Notes: a model not told the origin generated them from the letters alone. Counted from the stretch's first letter, positions 8,773 to 17,690 are shown. The stretch: 64,000 bases of DNA from Solitalea canadensis DSM 3403 (GCF_000242635.2 NC_017770.1:248001-312000); one strand, 5' to 3'. A program made the numbers and translations.

Positions 8773-8960
8773 GTTAGCTAACTGCGAATAGTAATAACAT
8801 ACCCGGAAAATAAGGTGCAATAATACATTCCAAACTGTTATCGCACTTGATCATGTCTGCTTCCATACGAAATCATCTTATTCCAACACCCCGGGTAGTA
8901 AAATTCCCCATTAAAAAATAGTTGTTAGCTAACACGATAGTGTCAAAAATGCCTTTGACA
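8773..8960. promoter_or_regulatory. Repeated palindromes ahead of the tra operon
   Basis: The 10-bp perfect palindrome GTTAGCTAAC occurs twice (8773-8782 and 8924-8933), each inside the 12-mer TTGTTAGCTAAC. A third inverted repeat follows at once: TGTCAAA (8941-8947) and TTTGACA (8954-8960). They lie between the rteC terminator and the first tra gene (9023), where an operon promoter and operators are expected. Binding by RteC or another regulator is inference. No gene is visible in the 8616-9022 gap. Confidence 0.5.
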
Positions 8961-9022
8961 ATCCTCCATCTTTGTTTATGTGATCGGAAACAATCTGATT
9001 TTAAAAATTAAAAGCAAAAGAT

Positions 9023-9457
9023 ATGTTGAGTGGAATTACTTGGGAAGATTTTATTACCGGTACGGGTCTTTTGGCAATTAGCTATTATATCCTTGTGATG
9101 ATACTTTATTACCGAGCCGACATTAAGGAGATCTTAATGAAGAAGACAAGACAAGGTATTGGACCTATTAGCATGGTAACTGATAAGCATGCTAAGAATT
9201 CCTTCTCTCGAGTTGATGAATTAGAGAAAGTGGTCAGTAATATACGTGGAAGCATCCTGGAAAAGGCAGGAAAAGATGTTAGTAAAGCAGAACTGCTTAA
9301 AGAGTTGAAAGTGAAGCTAACAAACTATGAGGGGTTACATCAGCCTGCCTGCCGGGTTGCTATTACCAATTTTATGATCAAAGAGACTAAGGAATTATGC
9401 GGAGTGGTGCTAAGTGAAGAAGAGTTGGAGAGCGTGTGGGAGACACTGCTCCGCTGA
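9023..9457 (+). CDS. Uncharacterised first protein of the tra operon
   Basis: 144 residues. One N-terminal membrane segment (about residues 13-29, LLAISYYILVMILYY) is followed by a soluble, charged tail. The tail has a probable helical pair and ends ELCGVVLSEEELESVWETLLR. I do not recognise a named family. It sits directly upstream of traE in the same direction, the place where Bacteroidota elements often have a small variable tra gene. A role in the secretion channel or its regulation is inference from position. Its stop is followed by an unusual GA-rich spacer with a hairpin. Confidence 0.6.
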   Translation: MLSGITWEDFITGTGLLAISYYILVMILYYRADIKEILMKKTRQGIGPISMVTDKHAKNSFSRVDELEKVVSNIRGSILEKAGKDVSKAELLKELKVKLTNYEGLHQPACRVAITNFMIKETKELCGVVLSEEELESVWETLLR

Positions 9458-9481
9458 AAATTTCTTCCGGGAAAAGAACAA

Positions 9482-9603
9482 CGAAAGAGGGATGAGAGAG
9501 TGTGAGAGAGTGAGTTAGAGCGTGTTATTGTGCTCATTTGAGAGCGTATGAGCCGGTCCCGTAAGACCTTCGACGGTTTTCCCGCAGCATGCGGGAAGGT
9601 CGG
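9482..9603 (+). other. GA-rich tract and hairpin between the first tra gene and traE
   Basis: 9482-9550 is a run of GAGAG/GTGAGAG-like words. It is followed by a strong hairpin TTCCCGC (9579-9585) / GCGGGAA (9591-9597), with a competing pair GACCTT (9565-9570) / AAGGTC (9596-9601). No T-run follows, so it looks more like an mRNA stability or processing element than a terminator. Confidence 0.45.
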
Positions 9604-9643
9604 ATGAAGGAAATAGTAGCAATTGACTTTTAATGAATAAGCA

Positions 9644-9982
9644 ATGGAAACAATGAGAAATGGATTCAAAAAGTTTTCAAACAGAAAATTATCAGGCCTG
9701 ATGGTTTGTATGGCTTTGGCTCTGATCAGTTTTTATGCAACTGCCCAGGATGGTAATGCAGGAATTGAAGAGGCCAATCAAAAAGTACGCAGTTATTTTG
9801 ATTCGGGCACCAATTTAATGTATGCGGTGGGGGCTATCCTCGGTTTGATAGGCGCAGTAAAGGTCTACCAGAAATGGAATGCTGGAGATCCGGATACGGG
9901 CAAGGTGGCAGCCGCGTGGTTCGGAAGTTGCGTGTTTCTGGTAGTAGTTACTACAGTAATTAAATCATTCTTTGGTATCTAA
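9644..9982 (+). CDS. traE: Conjugal transfer protein TraE (DUF4134, VirB2-like)
   Basis: 112 residues. A signal-like N-terminus ending ATAQDG is followed by a short polar stretch and two membrane segments (LMYAVGAILGLIGAVKVYQKW and AWFGSCVFLVVVTTVIKSFF), the DUF4134 pattern. The internal motif WNAGDPDTGK is typical of the family. By size, topology and position it is the pilin-like VirB2 equivalent of Bacteroidota conjugation systems. An in-frame ATG at 9653 could be the start instead; the signal peptide is kept either way. Confidence 0.92.
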   Translation: METMRNGFKKFSNRKLSGLMVCMALALISFYATAQDGNAGIEEANQKVRSYFDSGTNLMYAVGAILGLIGAVKVYQKWNAGDPDTGKVAAAWFGSCVFLVVVTTVIKSFFGI

Positions 9983-9991
9983 TCAACTACC

Positions 9992-10426
9992 ATGTACAAT
10001 CTTTTGATCGAGAAACTCCGGGCTTATCTGATTCACAATAATCCCGAACTCATCGTAAGGCATGAAGAAGAGTTTTCCTTAAGAGCTTATCTGGAACAAA
10101 AGGTAAAAGAAGTTGAACCGCTGCTAAAAAAGTTGATACTGGAAGGAAAACCGGCGAATGTAATTGAAGAGCTCTGCCTTGAGGAAATGACTAGTGAACT
10201 CCGTCCTTCCAAATTTCATTATATCCGGAGAATCTTAAAGAAATCTTTTAAAGAGGAGTTTTTTAGCATGAAAGAAAGTGGCACCCTAACTTATCAAACA
10301 ATACAATTGGTAGGGTTATGTGATAAACACTTTAACGCTACAAATTTTACAGGAGCCACTCAAAATGATCCCAAGCTTAAAGAGCAGGTATTAAAAACAA
10401 TTGAAGAGCATTTAAAAAAATCGTAA
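9992..10426 (+). CDS. Uncharacterised soluble protein between traE and traF
   Basis: 144 residues, highly charged, predicted mostly helical, with no membrane segment or signal peptide. The start MYNLLIEKLRAYLIHNNPELI, an internal EELCLEEMTSEL block and a final VLKTIEEHLKKS are the visible landmarks. The N-terminal LR.YL....PEL pattern is faintly like DUF1896 proteins of mobile elements, but I would not assign it. It begins 9 bases after traE and ends 1 base before traF, so it is certainly co-transcribed with the channel genes. Confidence 0.6.
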   Translation: MYNLLIEKLRAYLIHNNPELIVRHEEEFSLRAYLEQKVKEVEPLLKKLILEGKPANVIEELCLEEMTSELRPSKFHYIRRILKKSFKEEFFSMKESGTLTYQTIQLVGLCDKHFNATNFTGATQNDPKLKEQVLKTIEEHLKKS

Positions 10427-10427
10427 A

Positions 10428-10763
10428 ATGAGTAGCAGCGTATATCAGATCAATAAGGGTATCAATAAAAGCATTGAGTTTCGGGGGTTAAAAGCACAAT
10501 ACATCTGGTATCTGGGGGCGGGAGTAATATTGCTGCTCATCCTATTTGCAATCCTGTATATCGCCGAAGTTAACTCATTTCTGTGCATCGGAATTGTAGC
10601 ACTAGCAGGATCCTTTTTGATTTTCAGATTGTATGCACTGAGTAATAAATACGGCGAGCATGGCCTGATGAAAGCTTTGGCTAAGCGAAATCTTCCCAAA
10701 GTGATAAAAGTGTATGAACGAAGTTTTCCTGGTGTTTCGGTTAAGAAAGTATTAGAAGAATAA
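10428..10763 (+). CDS. traF: Conjugal transfer protein TraF (DUF4133, VirB3-like)
   Basis: 111 residues. The N-terminal motif YQINKGINKSIEFRGLKAQY is followed by two adjacent membrane segments (IWYLGAGVILLLILFAILYI and FLCIGIVALAGSFLIFRLY) and a basic tail, the classic DUF4133 layout. VirB3-like proteins sit in the inner membrane next to the VirB4 ATPase, encoded here immediately downstream as TraG. Confidence 0.93.
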   Translation: MSSSVYQINKGINKSIEFRGLKAQYIWYLGAGVILLLILFAILYIAEVNSFLCIGIVALAGSFLIFRLYALSNKYGEHGLMKALAKRNLPKVIKVYERSFPGVSVKKVLEE

Positions 10764-10782
10764 AAAAGGTAAGTGTGTGATG

Positions 10783-13260
10783 ATGGAAAAGCAGATGAGG
10801 GATATTTTACCAATAATGGGAGTGGAGTATGATTGTATTGTTTCCAGGCAAGGTGACGTAACTGTGGCATTTCAGGTTGATCTGCCCGAATTGTTCACTC
10901 TATCGGATAAGGAGTATGAAGCCTTTCATCAGGCATGGGTGAAGGCAATTAAAGTTCTGCCTAAATTCACCGTATTTCATAAACAGGATTGGTTTACTGA
11001 AAGTCGATACACTGCCGATTTTGAAAAAGCTGATACAGGCTTTCTATCCCGAAGCAGCGAGTGTTTCTTTAATGAGCGTCCTTATCTGAAGCATTCCTGT
11101 TATTTACTGTTTACCAAGAAGCCGGACGGTCGAAAGCCAAGTTCTTCGCTTTTTTGCAACCTGCTGCGAGGCTCCATTGTTCCCCTCCAAACAATAAACC
11201 GGCAGTTATTGCTGGATTTTTTGGATAGTGCGGGTCAATTCTCAAGGATCCTTGAAGACAGCGGATTTGTGAAACTGAATCGATTGAAAGAAGAGGATCT
11301 GGTTGGAACGATTAACAAAGCAGGATTGATAGAACGCTATTGTGCATTATCGACAGATGAACATGGCTTGCCATTGTTAAAAGACATCAGCTTTGACGAG
11401 GGCCTTAAAGTTGGGGATGCACACTGCCAGCTATTCACGCTTACCGACGCAGCTGATTTACCAGCCCTGTGTGGAGCGCGAATTAACTATGATCGCTATT
11501 CTACGGACCGAACAAAATTCAGTGTTGGTTTTGCCTCCTCCTTAGGGCAACTGCTTTCCTGCAATCATATTTACAACCAGTACATCTTTATCGAGGATAA
11601 TGCTCAAACCCTGAAGAAACTAGAGAGTAAGCGCCTGCGCCTGCAATCATTGTCAGCCTATTCACGAGAAAATTTAATTGCCCGTGATGCGACCAATGAT
11701 TTCTTAAATGAAGCCATCAGCCACCAAAGACTTCCGGTTAAAGCACATTTTAACGTACTGGCATGGACGGATCAGAAGTCCGAATTAAAAGAACTGAAAA
11801 ACAAGATCATTTCAGCCCTTGCGGAACTGGATGCAACAGGAAAACTGGAAACCGTTGGTGCTCCGCAGATATTCTGGGCCGGCATTCCCGGAAACGAAGC
11901 GGATTTTCCGATGAACGATACGTTTGATACATTTTGTGAACAGGCGACTTGCTTTTTAAACTTGGAAACGAGTTACAGATCATCGCTAAGCCCCTTTGGC
12001 ATTCGTTTAGGCGACCGGCTTACAGGCTTTCCGGTACATGTGGACATTAGCGATGAGCCCATTAAACGAGGTTACTGTACCAACCGTAATAAATTCATTT
12101 TAGGGCCGAGCGGCAGCGGCAAGTCCTTTTTTACCAATCATATGGTGCGTTCTTATTATGAACAGGGAACCCATGTTGTTTTGGTAGATGTGGGTCACAG
12201 CTATAAGGGTCTTTGTGAGATGGTTGGTGGCTACTATTTCACTTATGATGAAAAGCACCCCATTTGTTTCAACCCTTTTTACATCGGATCAGACGATCAA
12301 TTGGATACGGAGAAAAAGGAAAGCATTAAAACACTATTGCTTGCCTTATGGAAAAAGGACGATGAAACATTTAAGCGTAGTGAATACGTTGCTCTGTCCA
12401 ACGCCCTCGGACTTTACTATAAAAAGCTGGAAACCATCCCATCCATCTTTCCGGGTTTTAACAGCTTTTATGAATACCTGCGGGATGAGTTTACAACTGT
12501 TCTTGCCAACGACAATGTGAAAGAAAAGGATTTTGATATCAACAACTTCCTCTACGTACTCAGGCCGTATTATAAAGGAGGGGAATTTGACTACCTGCTC
12601 AATGCGACTGGGAATCTTAATCTGCTTAATGAACGTTTTATTGTTTTTGAACTGGATAACATAAAAGATCATCCGATTCTTTTTCCGGTGGTCACCATTA
12701 TCATTATGGAAGTCTTTATCAGTAAGATGCGCAAGCTCAAAGGCATCCGTAAAATGATCCTGATCGAAGAAGCCTGGAAAGCAATCGCTAAAGAAGGGAT
12801 GGCAGAATACATCAAATACCTGTTTAAAACAGTTCGCAAATTTTTCGGCGAGGCCATCGTCGTTACCCAGGAAATTGAAGATGTGATCAGCAGTCCTATA
12901 GTAAAGCAGGCCATCATCAACAATGCCGATTGCAAGATCCTTTTGGATCAATCCAAATACCAGAATAAGTTCGATCAGATACAGGAACTACTGGGTCTGA
13001 CTGAAAAAGAAAAAGCTTTGGTGCTCTCGGTCAATAAAGCAAACGACCCGAATCGGAAATACAAAGAGGTCTTTATTTCCCTGGGAGGAATGCATTCCAA
13101 GGTGTATCGTACGGAAGTATCCCCGGAGGAATATCTGGTCTATACAACCGAGGAAACTGAAAAGATGAAAGTGCAGGAATATGCAAAGAAATACGGTGGC
13201 ATTGAAAAAGGTATAAAGGCTTTGTTCAGTGAAACGGGGATAAATAATAAAAGGAAATAG
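10783..13260 (+). CDS. traG: Conjugation system ATPase TraG (VirB4 family)
   Basis: About 825 residues from the ATG at 10783; GTG at 10777 and ATG at 10780 are in frame and add one or two residues. An N-terminal VirB4-type domain is followed by a P-loop ATPase domain with Walker A GPSGSGKS (near residues 441-448) and Walker B MILIEE (near 658-663), plus the EAWKAIAKEGM and VVTQEIEDV blocks of Bacteroidota TraG. It powers assembly of, and transfer through, the type IV secretion channel at the inner membrane. It begins 19 bases after traF and ends 3 bases before the next gene. No disruption is visible. Confidence 0.96.
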   Translation: MEKQMRDILPIMGVEYDCIVSRQGDVTVAFQVDLPELFTLSDKEYEAFHQAWVKAIKVLPKFTVFHKQDWFTESRYTADFEKADTGFLSRSSECFFNERPYLKHSCYLLFTKKPDGRKPSSSLFCNLLRGSIVPLQTINRQLLLDFLDSAGQFSRILEDSGFVKLNRLKEEDLVGTINKAGLIERYCALSTDEHGLPLLKDISFDEGLKVGDAHCQLFTLTDAADLPALCGARINYDRYSTDRTKFSVGFASSLGQLLSCNHIYNQYIFIEDNAQTLKKLESKRLRLQSLSAYSRENLIARDATNDFLNEAISHQRLPVKAHFNVLAWTDQKSELKELKNKIISALAELDATGKLETVGAPQIFWAGIPGNEADFPMNDTFDTFCEQATCFLNLETSYRSSLSPFGIRLGDRLTGFPVHVDISDEPIKRGYCTNRNKFILGPSGSGKSFFTNHMVRSYYEQGTHVVLVDVGHSYKGLCEMVGGYYFTYDEKHPICFNPFYIGSDDQLDTEKKESIKTLLLALWKKDDETFKRSEYVALSNALGLYYKKLETIPSIFPGFNSFYEYLRDEFTTVLANDNVKEKDFDINNFLYVLRPYYKGGEFDYLLNATGNLNLLNERFIVFELDNIKDHPILFPVVTIIIMEVFISKMRKLKGIRKMILIEEAWKAIAKEGMAEYIKYLFKTVRKFFGEAIVVTQEIEDVISSPIVKQAIINNADCKILLDQSKYQNKFDQIQELLGLTEKEKALVLSVNKANDPNRKYKEVFISLGGMHSKVYRTEVSPEEYLVYTTEETEKMKVQEYAKKYGGIEKGIKALFSETGINNKRK

Positions 13261-13263
13261 GTT

Positions 13264-13953
13264 ATGAAGAAAATTCAAAAGGTGCTAATTGCACTGCTGT
13301 GCTGCGGATTCACGCTGCTTCCGACAAGAGAATCTAATGCCATAGTTCCGGCCGGAATTCTTGAAGTCATTAAAGCAGGCGTTAAAAAAGTGATCAAAGC
13401 AGTGGACCTGCGAATTCAACGGTTGCAGAACAAAACCATCTGGCTGCAAAATGCTCAGAAAGCAATTGAGAACGCAATGGCAAAGCTTAAGCTGGAGGAA
13501 ATAACAGAGTGGACAGAGCGTCAGAAAACACTTTATCAGGAGTATTTTGAGGAACTGAATAAGGTAAAGTCCATTATTGCTTATTACCAAAAGGTGCGGG
13601 ACATTTCAAAAAAGCAGGCAAGGCTTCTTGAAGCCTATCAAAAGGCATGGAACCTGCTAAAAAAGGATAAACATTTTACCGCCGAAGAGCTGCATACCAT
13701 GTCAAAAGTATATGAAGGTATGTTAAGCCAAAGCGCTAAAAATATTGACCAATTACTTGTTATAGTTAATTCATTTCAAACACAAATGAGCGATGCCAAA
13801 CGGCTCGAACTCATTGAACAGGCCGATAAACAGATAGATATTGTTTTTTATGACTTAATCAAATTCAACAGGCGGAATATCCGTCTGAGTTTAATGCGGG
13901 CCAAAGCGCAGCATGATGTTGAAGCTGTTAAGCGATTCTATAACCTGCAATAA
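13264..13953 (+). CDS. traI: TraI-like exported conjugation protein (VirB5-like), first of three paralogues
   Basis: 229 residues with a signal peptide (MKKIQKVLIALLCCGFTLL, ending near ESNA) and a long helical body rich in Lys, Glu and Gln. Its position right after the VirB4 ATPase and its coiled helical nature match Bacteroidota TraI, regarded as VirB5-like. The C-terminal third (YEGMLSQSAKNIDQLLVIV, then MSDAKRLELIEQADKQ) aligns by eye with the next two gene products, so the three probably arose by duplication. A single protein of this type is what CTnDOT-like elements normally have. Confidence 0.8.
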   Translation: MKKIQKVLIALLCCGFTLLPTRESNAIVPAGILEVIKAGVKKVIKAVDLRIQRLQNKTIWLQNAQKAIENAMAKLKLEEITEWTERQKTLYQEYFEELNKVKSIIAYYQKVRDISKKQARLLEAYQKAWNLLKKDKHFTAEELHTMSKVYEGMLSQSAKNIDQLLVIVNSFQTQMSDAKRLELIEQADKQIDIVFYDLIKFNRRNIRLSLMRAKAQHDVEAVKRFYNLQ

Positions 13954-13962
13954 AAACCGGAT

Positions 13963-14610
13963 ATGAGAAAACTTGTGATGTTGATCCTGCTGCTAATGTG
14001 TTCACCCGGTCTGAAAGCGCAAAGCTATGATGAATGGTTCAGGCAAAAAAAGACGCAAAAGAAATACTTGGTACAGCAACTTGCAGCCTTAAAGGTCTAT
14101 GCCGCATACCTCCAGGAAGGATACCTAGTGGCAAAACAAGGGCTGGGTTTGATTGAGGGATTTAAAAGCGGAGAATTCGGGCTGCATACGGAATACTTCA
14201 ATTCTTTAAAAAATGTCAACCCGGCCATAAAACAGCACGCCAGGGTAAAAGAGATCATCGAGAGCCGCCTGAAAATTCGGAAGGTTATCGATGAAATGAA
14301 CAAGCAACTTAAAGAGAGTAAGGCCTTTGATAGGGAGGAAAGACTCTACCTGATAAAGGTCTTTCAGCGCATCGAACGGGATAGTAAGCAATTGGAGGAT
14401 GAGCTGATTTTAGTAATCGAAAACGGAAAACTTGAGATGAAAGATGATGAGCGCATAAGCAAAATTGATAAGCTCCATGATCAAATGCAGCAAGCCTGCT
14501 CTTTTGTTCAGCGGTTCAGCAATGAAGTGCTGCAACTTGAAAGGGCCAGGGCGCAAGAGCAAAGAGAGATTGTGAACAGAAAACTTCTCCTTTCGGAGAC
14601 GAGCAAATGA
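13963..14610 (+). CDS. Second VirB5/TraI-like paralogue, exported helical protein
   Basis: 215 residues. The signal peptide ends near LKAQS and a helical body follows. Residues about 51-105 (EGYLVAKQGLGLIEGFKSGEFGLH, then NPAIKQHARVKEII) match the third paralogue closely. The C-terminal block (MKDDERISKIDKL, then SFVQRF) matches both neighbours. Proteins like this are sometimes labelled TerB-like tellurite resistance proteins; I see nothing supporting that function here. A role at the outside of the secretion channel is inferred from the signal peptide and operon position. Confidence 0.7.
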   Translation: MRKLVMLILLLMCSPGLKAQSYDEWFRQKKTQKKYLVQQLAALKVYAAYLQEGYLVAKQGLGLIEGFKSGEFGLHTEYFNSLKNVNPAIKQHARVKEIIESRLKIRKVIDEMNKQLKESKAFDREERLYLIKVFQRIERDSKQLEDELILVIENGKLEMKDDERISKIDKLHDQMQQACSFVQRFSNEVLQLERARAQEQREIVNRKLLLSETSK

Positions 14611-14635
14611 TTAATGAAAGTAAAACGGGATTACG

Positions 14636-15277
14636 ATGAAACGATGTGTGATGATAGGGTTAGTTGCATTTATAATGCTAACAGGGTTTCGACGCGCGAA
14701 TGCCCAACAGAACGAGATTGCCCAGTTGCTTCTGAATGTTGAAAAATTGAATCAATTCAAGCAGATTCTCAAGGATATGCAGGAAGGTTATCGGATTGTT
14801 AGTACTGGCTATAATGCCATCAAGGATATTTCCCAGGGCAATTTCAGTCTGCATAAGACATTTCTTGACGGACTGTTGGAGGTAAGCCCTGCCGTTAAAA
14901 ACTATAAACGGATTGCTGAAATCATCAACATGCAAAAGGTACTTGTTGGAGAGTACAAAACTGCATTCATGCGCTTTAAATCAAGTGGAAATTTCACAAC
15001 CGCAGAGCTCAATTACCTTTTCAACGTATATGACAACCTGCTGGATCAGAGCGCAAGGGATTTGGAAGAACTGGTGATGATTGTAACAGCAGGCGAGCTC
15101 AGAATGAGTGATGATGAACGCTTAACCGCCATCGATAATTTGTTTGTCAGTCTTCAGGATAAACTCAGTTTCCTCAGGAGTTTTAATAACAGCACTGCTA
15201 TTCTTTCTCTTTCACGCTCCAAGGAGCATCGCAGCATCAACACGATTCAAAAACTATACGGAGTCGGATCACCATAA
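14636..15277 (+). CDS. Third VirB5/TraI-like paralogue, exported helical protein
   Basis: 213 residues. The signal peptide ends near ANAQQ. The body repeats the pattern of the previous gene: EGYRIVSTGYNAIKDISQGNFSLH, SPAVKNYKRIAEII, DQSARDLEELVMIV, MSDDERLTAIDNLF. The two downstream copies are closer to each other than to the first. It is exported and probably part of the extracellular or periplasmic side of the conjugation apparatus. A 64-base gap precedes traJ. Confidence 0.7.
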   Translation: MKRCVMIGLVAFIMLTGFRRANAQQNEIAQLLLNVEKLNQFKQILKDMQEGYRIVSTGYNAIKDISQGNFSLHKTFLDGLLEVSPAVKNYKRIAEIINMQKVLVGEYKTAFMRFKSSGNFTTAELNYLFNVYDNLLDQSARDLEELVMIVTAGELRMSDDERLTAIDNLFVSLQDKLSFLRSFNNSTAILSLSRSKEHRSINTIQKLYGVGSP

Positions 15278-15341
15278 CTACCGACTGTCATTCGGTATAA
15301 ATAGGTGAGTAAGGATAAGGGATTGAAAATTTAACCTTTAA

Positions 15342-16556
15342 ATGATGAGAACATATAGAAAAGCTGCATTAGCTGCTGTTGCGGGGATGGTGCTTCCAAT
15401 TACCTGCTATGGACAGACAGTTGCAAGCGAGATGAGCAGTCTGCATCAGGTACTGGAGCAATTGTATACCCAGATGATGCCTTTGTACAGCAAATTGACC
15501 AGTGTCGGGCAGGGCATTGCCGGATTTGCAGCAACCTGGTATATCGCTTCACGTGTTTGGAGACATTTAGCCAATGCCGAACCAATCGATTTCTACCCCT
15601 TATTCCGTCCGTTTGTACTTGGTTTTTGTGTCATGATTTTTCCTTCCGTATTGGCTTTGATTAATGGGGTCATGAAACCGGTGGTAACGGCAACTTCCGC
15701 AATGGTAGACGATTCGGATAAAGCCATCCGGGTATTGTTAGAGCATAAAGAGGCGGCAATAAAAAAGACCAATGCCTGGCACATGTACATAGGAGAATCA
15801 GGAGCCGGTAATAGGGACGATTGGTATAAATACACCTATGATAATGCTGATCCTGGGGATGAAGGCGTGCTGGAAGGTTTGGGCAACGATCTACGGTTTG
15901 TTAGCGCAAAATTGTCGTACAGCTTCCGGAATTCGGTAAAGGAATGGATGAGTGAGATACTGGCTGTACTGTTTGAAGCCGCTGCATTGTGCATCAATAC
16001 GCTAAGGACCTTTCATCTGGTGGTGCTTTCTATTTTGGGTCCGCTGGTATTTGGATTGGCTGTATTTGACGGGTTTCAACATACCCTAACCGTATGGCTT
16101 GCGCGTTATATCAATATCTATCTATGGCTGCCGGTGGCCAACATCTTTGGCAGCATCATCGGTAAAATTCAGGAAAACATGCTGGCAATAGACATCTCTC
16201 AAGTAGAGGATTATGGCGACACGTTCTTCAGCGCAACCGATGTAGCCTACCTCGTTTTTATGGTCATTGGTATCATCGGATATTTTACCGTTCCGTCGAT
16301 TGCCAACTACATCGTTCATGCAGGCGGAGGCGGCGGATTGACGCAAAAGATAACCAGTATGCTAAGTAGCTCCTCAAGAACAACGATCGCTGCCGCTTCA
16401 ACAGGAGCGGGTATGGTTGCCGATACCATGGGGAATGCTGCCAGTAAGATCAGTAGCAGCATGAGCTCCAGCGGAACCAGTTCGGGTTACTTTAATGAAG
16501 GAGATAAAAAGGATCGTCCTTCAGGGTATATGAATGACAAATTAACGGGCAACTAA
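15342..16556 (+). CDS. traJ: Conjugal transfer protein TraJ (VirB6-like)
   Basis: 404 residues. It has a signal or first membrane segment (AALAAVAGMVLPITCYGQ), the conserved block FAATWYIASRVWRHLANAEPIDFYPLFRPF, and several more membrane segments (IFPSVLALINGV, VVLSILGPLVFGLAVF, AYLVFMVIGIIGYFTVP). A Ser/Gly/Thr-rich tail (from about residue 340) is probably flexible. The layout fits the polytopic VirB6-like TraJ, which forms part of the inner membrane channel. It is followed 12 bases later by traK, the usual order. Confidence 0.93.
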   Translation: MMRTYRKAALAAVAGMVLPITCYGQTVASEMSSLHQVLEQLYTQMMPLYSKLTSVGQGIAGFAATWYIASRVWRHLANAEPIDFYPLFRPFVLGFCVMIFPSVLALINGVMKPVVTATSAMVDDSDKAIRVLLEHKEAAIKKTNAWHMYIGESGAGNRDDWYKYTYDNADPGDEGVLEGLGNDLRFVSAKLSYSFRNSVKEWMSEILAVLFEAAALCINTLRTFHLVVLSILGPLVFGLAVFDGFQHTLTVWLARYINIYLWLPVANIFGSIIGKIQENMLAIDISQVEDYGDTFFSATDVAYLVFMVIGIIGYFTVPSIANYIVHAGGGGGLTQKITSMLSSSSRTTIAAASTGAGMVADTMGNAASKISSSMSSSGTSSGYFNEGDKKDRPSGYMNDKLTGN

Positions 16557-16568
16557 AAAATCAGCGCG

Positions 16569-17186
16569 ATGTTCAAACAACTAAAAAATATCGATACCGC
16601 CTTCCAGTATATCCGGGGATTTACGGCACTGGTGGTTGCATGTTCCGCAGTGTTAAGCGGATTTGCAGTATACAAAAGCTTTAAGCTGGTATCGGTGATG
16701 CAAAACAAGATCTACATTCTGGCAAATGGAAAGGCATTGGAAGCCTATGCCTCAGATCGGAAGGATAACATTGAAGTAGAAGTTAGGGATCATGTAAAAA
16801 CCTTTCATCAACTGTTCTTCACGCTGGATCCGGATGAGAAAGTCATACAGTCAGGCATAACCAAAGCGCTTTATTTGGCCGATGCTTCTGCCAAAAGGAC
16901 CTATGATAATTTGAAAGAAAAGGGCTTCTATGCAACCGTAATCTCAGCGAATATCAGCCAGCAGTTAACGATAGACAGTATTCGAATTGATGTGAGCTGC
17001 TACCCGTATCGTTTCCAGTGTTATGCACTTCAGCGAATCACCAGGCCAACAAGTATCGTTTCGCGTAGCTTGATAACGGCGGGCTACCTTCGAAATGTAA
17101 GCAGGTCGGATAACAATCCGCACGGTTTCTTAATTGAACGCTGGGAAACTATTGAAAACAGGGATTTGAAAACAGAAAGCAGGTAG
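16569..17186 (+). CDS. traK: Conjugal transfer protein TraK (VirB8-like)
   Basis: 205 residues. The N-terminal MFKQLKNIDTAFQYIR is followed by one membrane anchor (ALVVACSAVLSGFAVYKSF) and a periplasmic domain with the conserved DHVKTFHQLFFTLDPDE motif of Bacteroidota TraK. VirB8-like proteins are bitopic assembly factors that link the inner-membrane channel to VirB9/VirB10, encoded here as TraN and TraM. The next gene starts within 4 bases of the stop, so translation is probably coupled. Confidence 0.93.
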   Translation: MFKQLKNIDTAFQYIRGFTALVVACSAVLSGFAVYKSFKLVSVMQNKIYILANGKALEAYASDRKDNIEVEVRDHVKTFHQLFFTLDPDEKVIQSGITKALYLADASAKRTYDNLKEKGFYATVISANISQQLTIDSIRIDVSCYPYRFQCYALQRITRPTSIVSRSLITAGYLRNVSRSDNNPHGFLIERWETIENRDLKTESR

Positions 17187-17189
17187 GTG

Positions 17190-17690
17190 ATGGCTAGATT
17201 TCCAAAGCTCAAAAAGAACCCTGCTGCAACCACTGATGAAAGGAAGGCTCAGGAATTCCTTGCCCAGCACATAGCGAACGCTATTCTCCTGGTGCAGCAA
17301 AAGTGGACACAAGGGATGAAAGTCCTCTTTTCCCGTTTACCCAATTGCTATCAAAGGGCCATGTTTGTGTTATTTGTGGCCATCGCTTTTGTCAGTAGTT
17401 GCTGTTTTATTCATCAGGGTATGGTGAAAGGAACGAAGAGCTCGACTGGCATAACTTCGATTAAAAAACCGGGTGCATCAAACTCTTTTTTCAAAAGAAA
17501 CCGAACTGAGCAACCCCTGATCACAAAGGAGGAATGGCAGCGAATGGATAGTTTGAAGAACATCCTTATGGAGCGAATACAGTATTTCCAAAGTCATCGA
17601 ACGAATGACAGTCTTTTGGTTCGATATCAGGGGCTCATGGATAGCCTGCTTTACATAGAAACTAATTATCAATCACAATTAAAGAAATAA
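17190..17690 (+). CDS. Small membrane protein in the traL position
   Basis: 166 residues from the ATG at 17190; a GTG at 17187 is in frame. A basic cytoplasmic N-terminus is followed by one membrane segment (MFVLFVAIAFVSSCCFIH, about residues 54-71). A linker and a helical periplasmic tail (WQRMDSLKNILMERIQYF) come next. It occupies the place of TraL between TraK and TraM, but the sequence is too poorly conserved to call by motif. The stop is 5 bases before traM. Confidence 0.65.
   Translation: MARFPKLKKNPAATTDERKAQEFLAQHIANAILLVQQKWTQGMKVLFSRLPNCYQRAMFVLFVAIAFVSSCCFIHQGMVKGTKSSTGITSIKKPGASNSFFKRNRTEQPLITKEEWQRMDSLKNILMERIQYFQSHRTNDSLLVRYQGLMDSLLYIETNYQSQLKK

Noticed and set aside
13963-15277. 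Tellurite resistance (TerB) genes
   Set aside because: Both proteins carry signal peptides and are paralogues of the VirB5-like TraI protein inside a tra operon; nothing points to tellurite.
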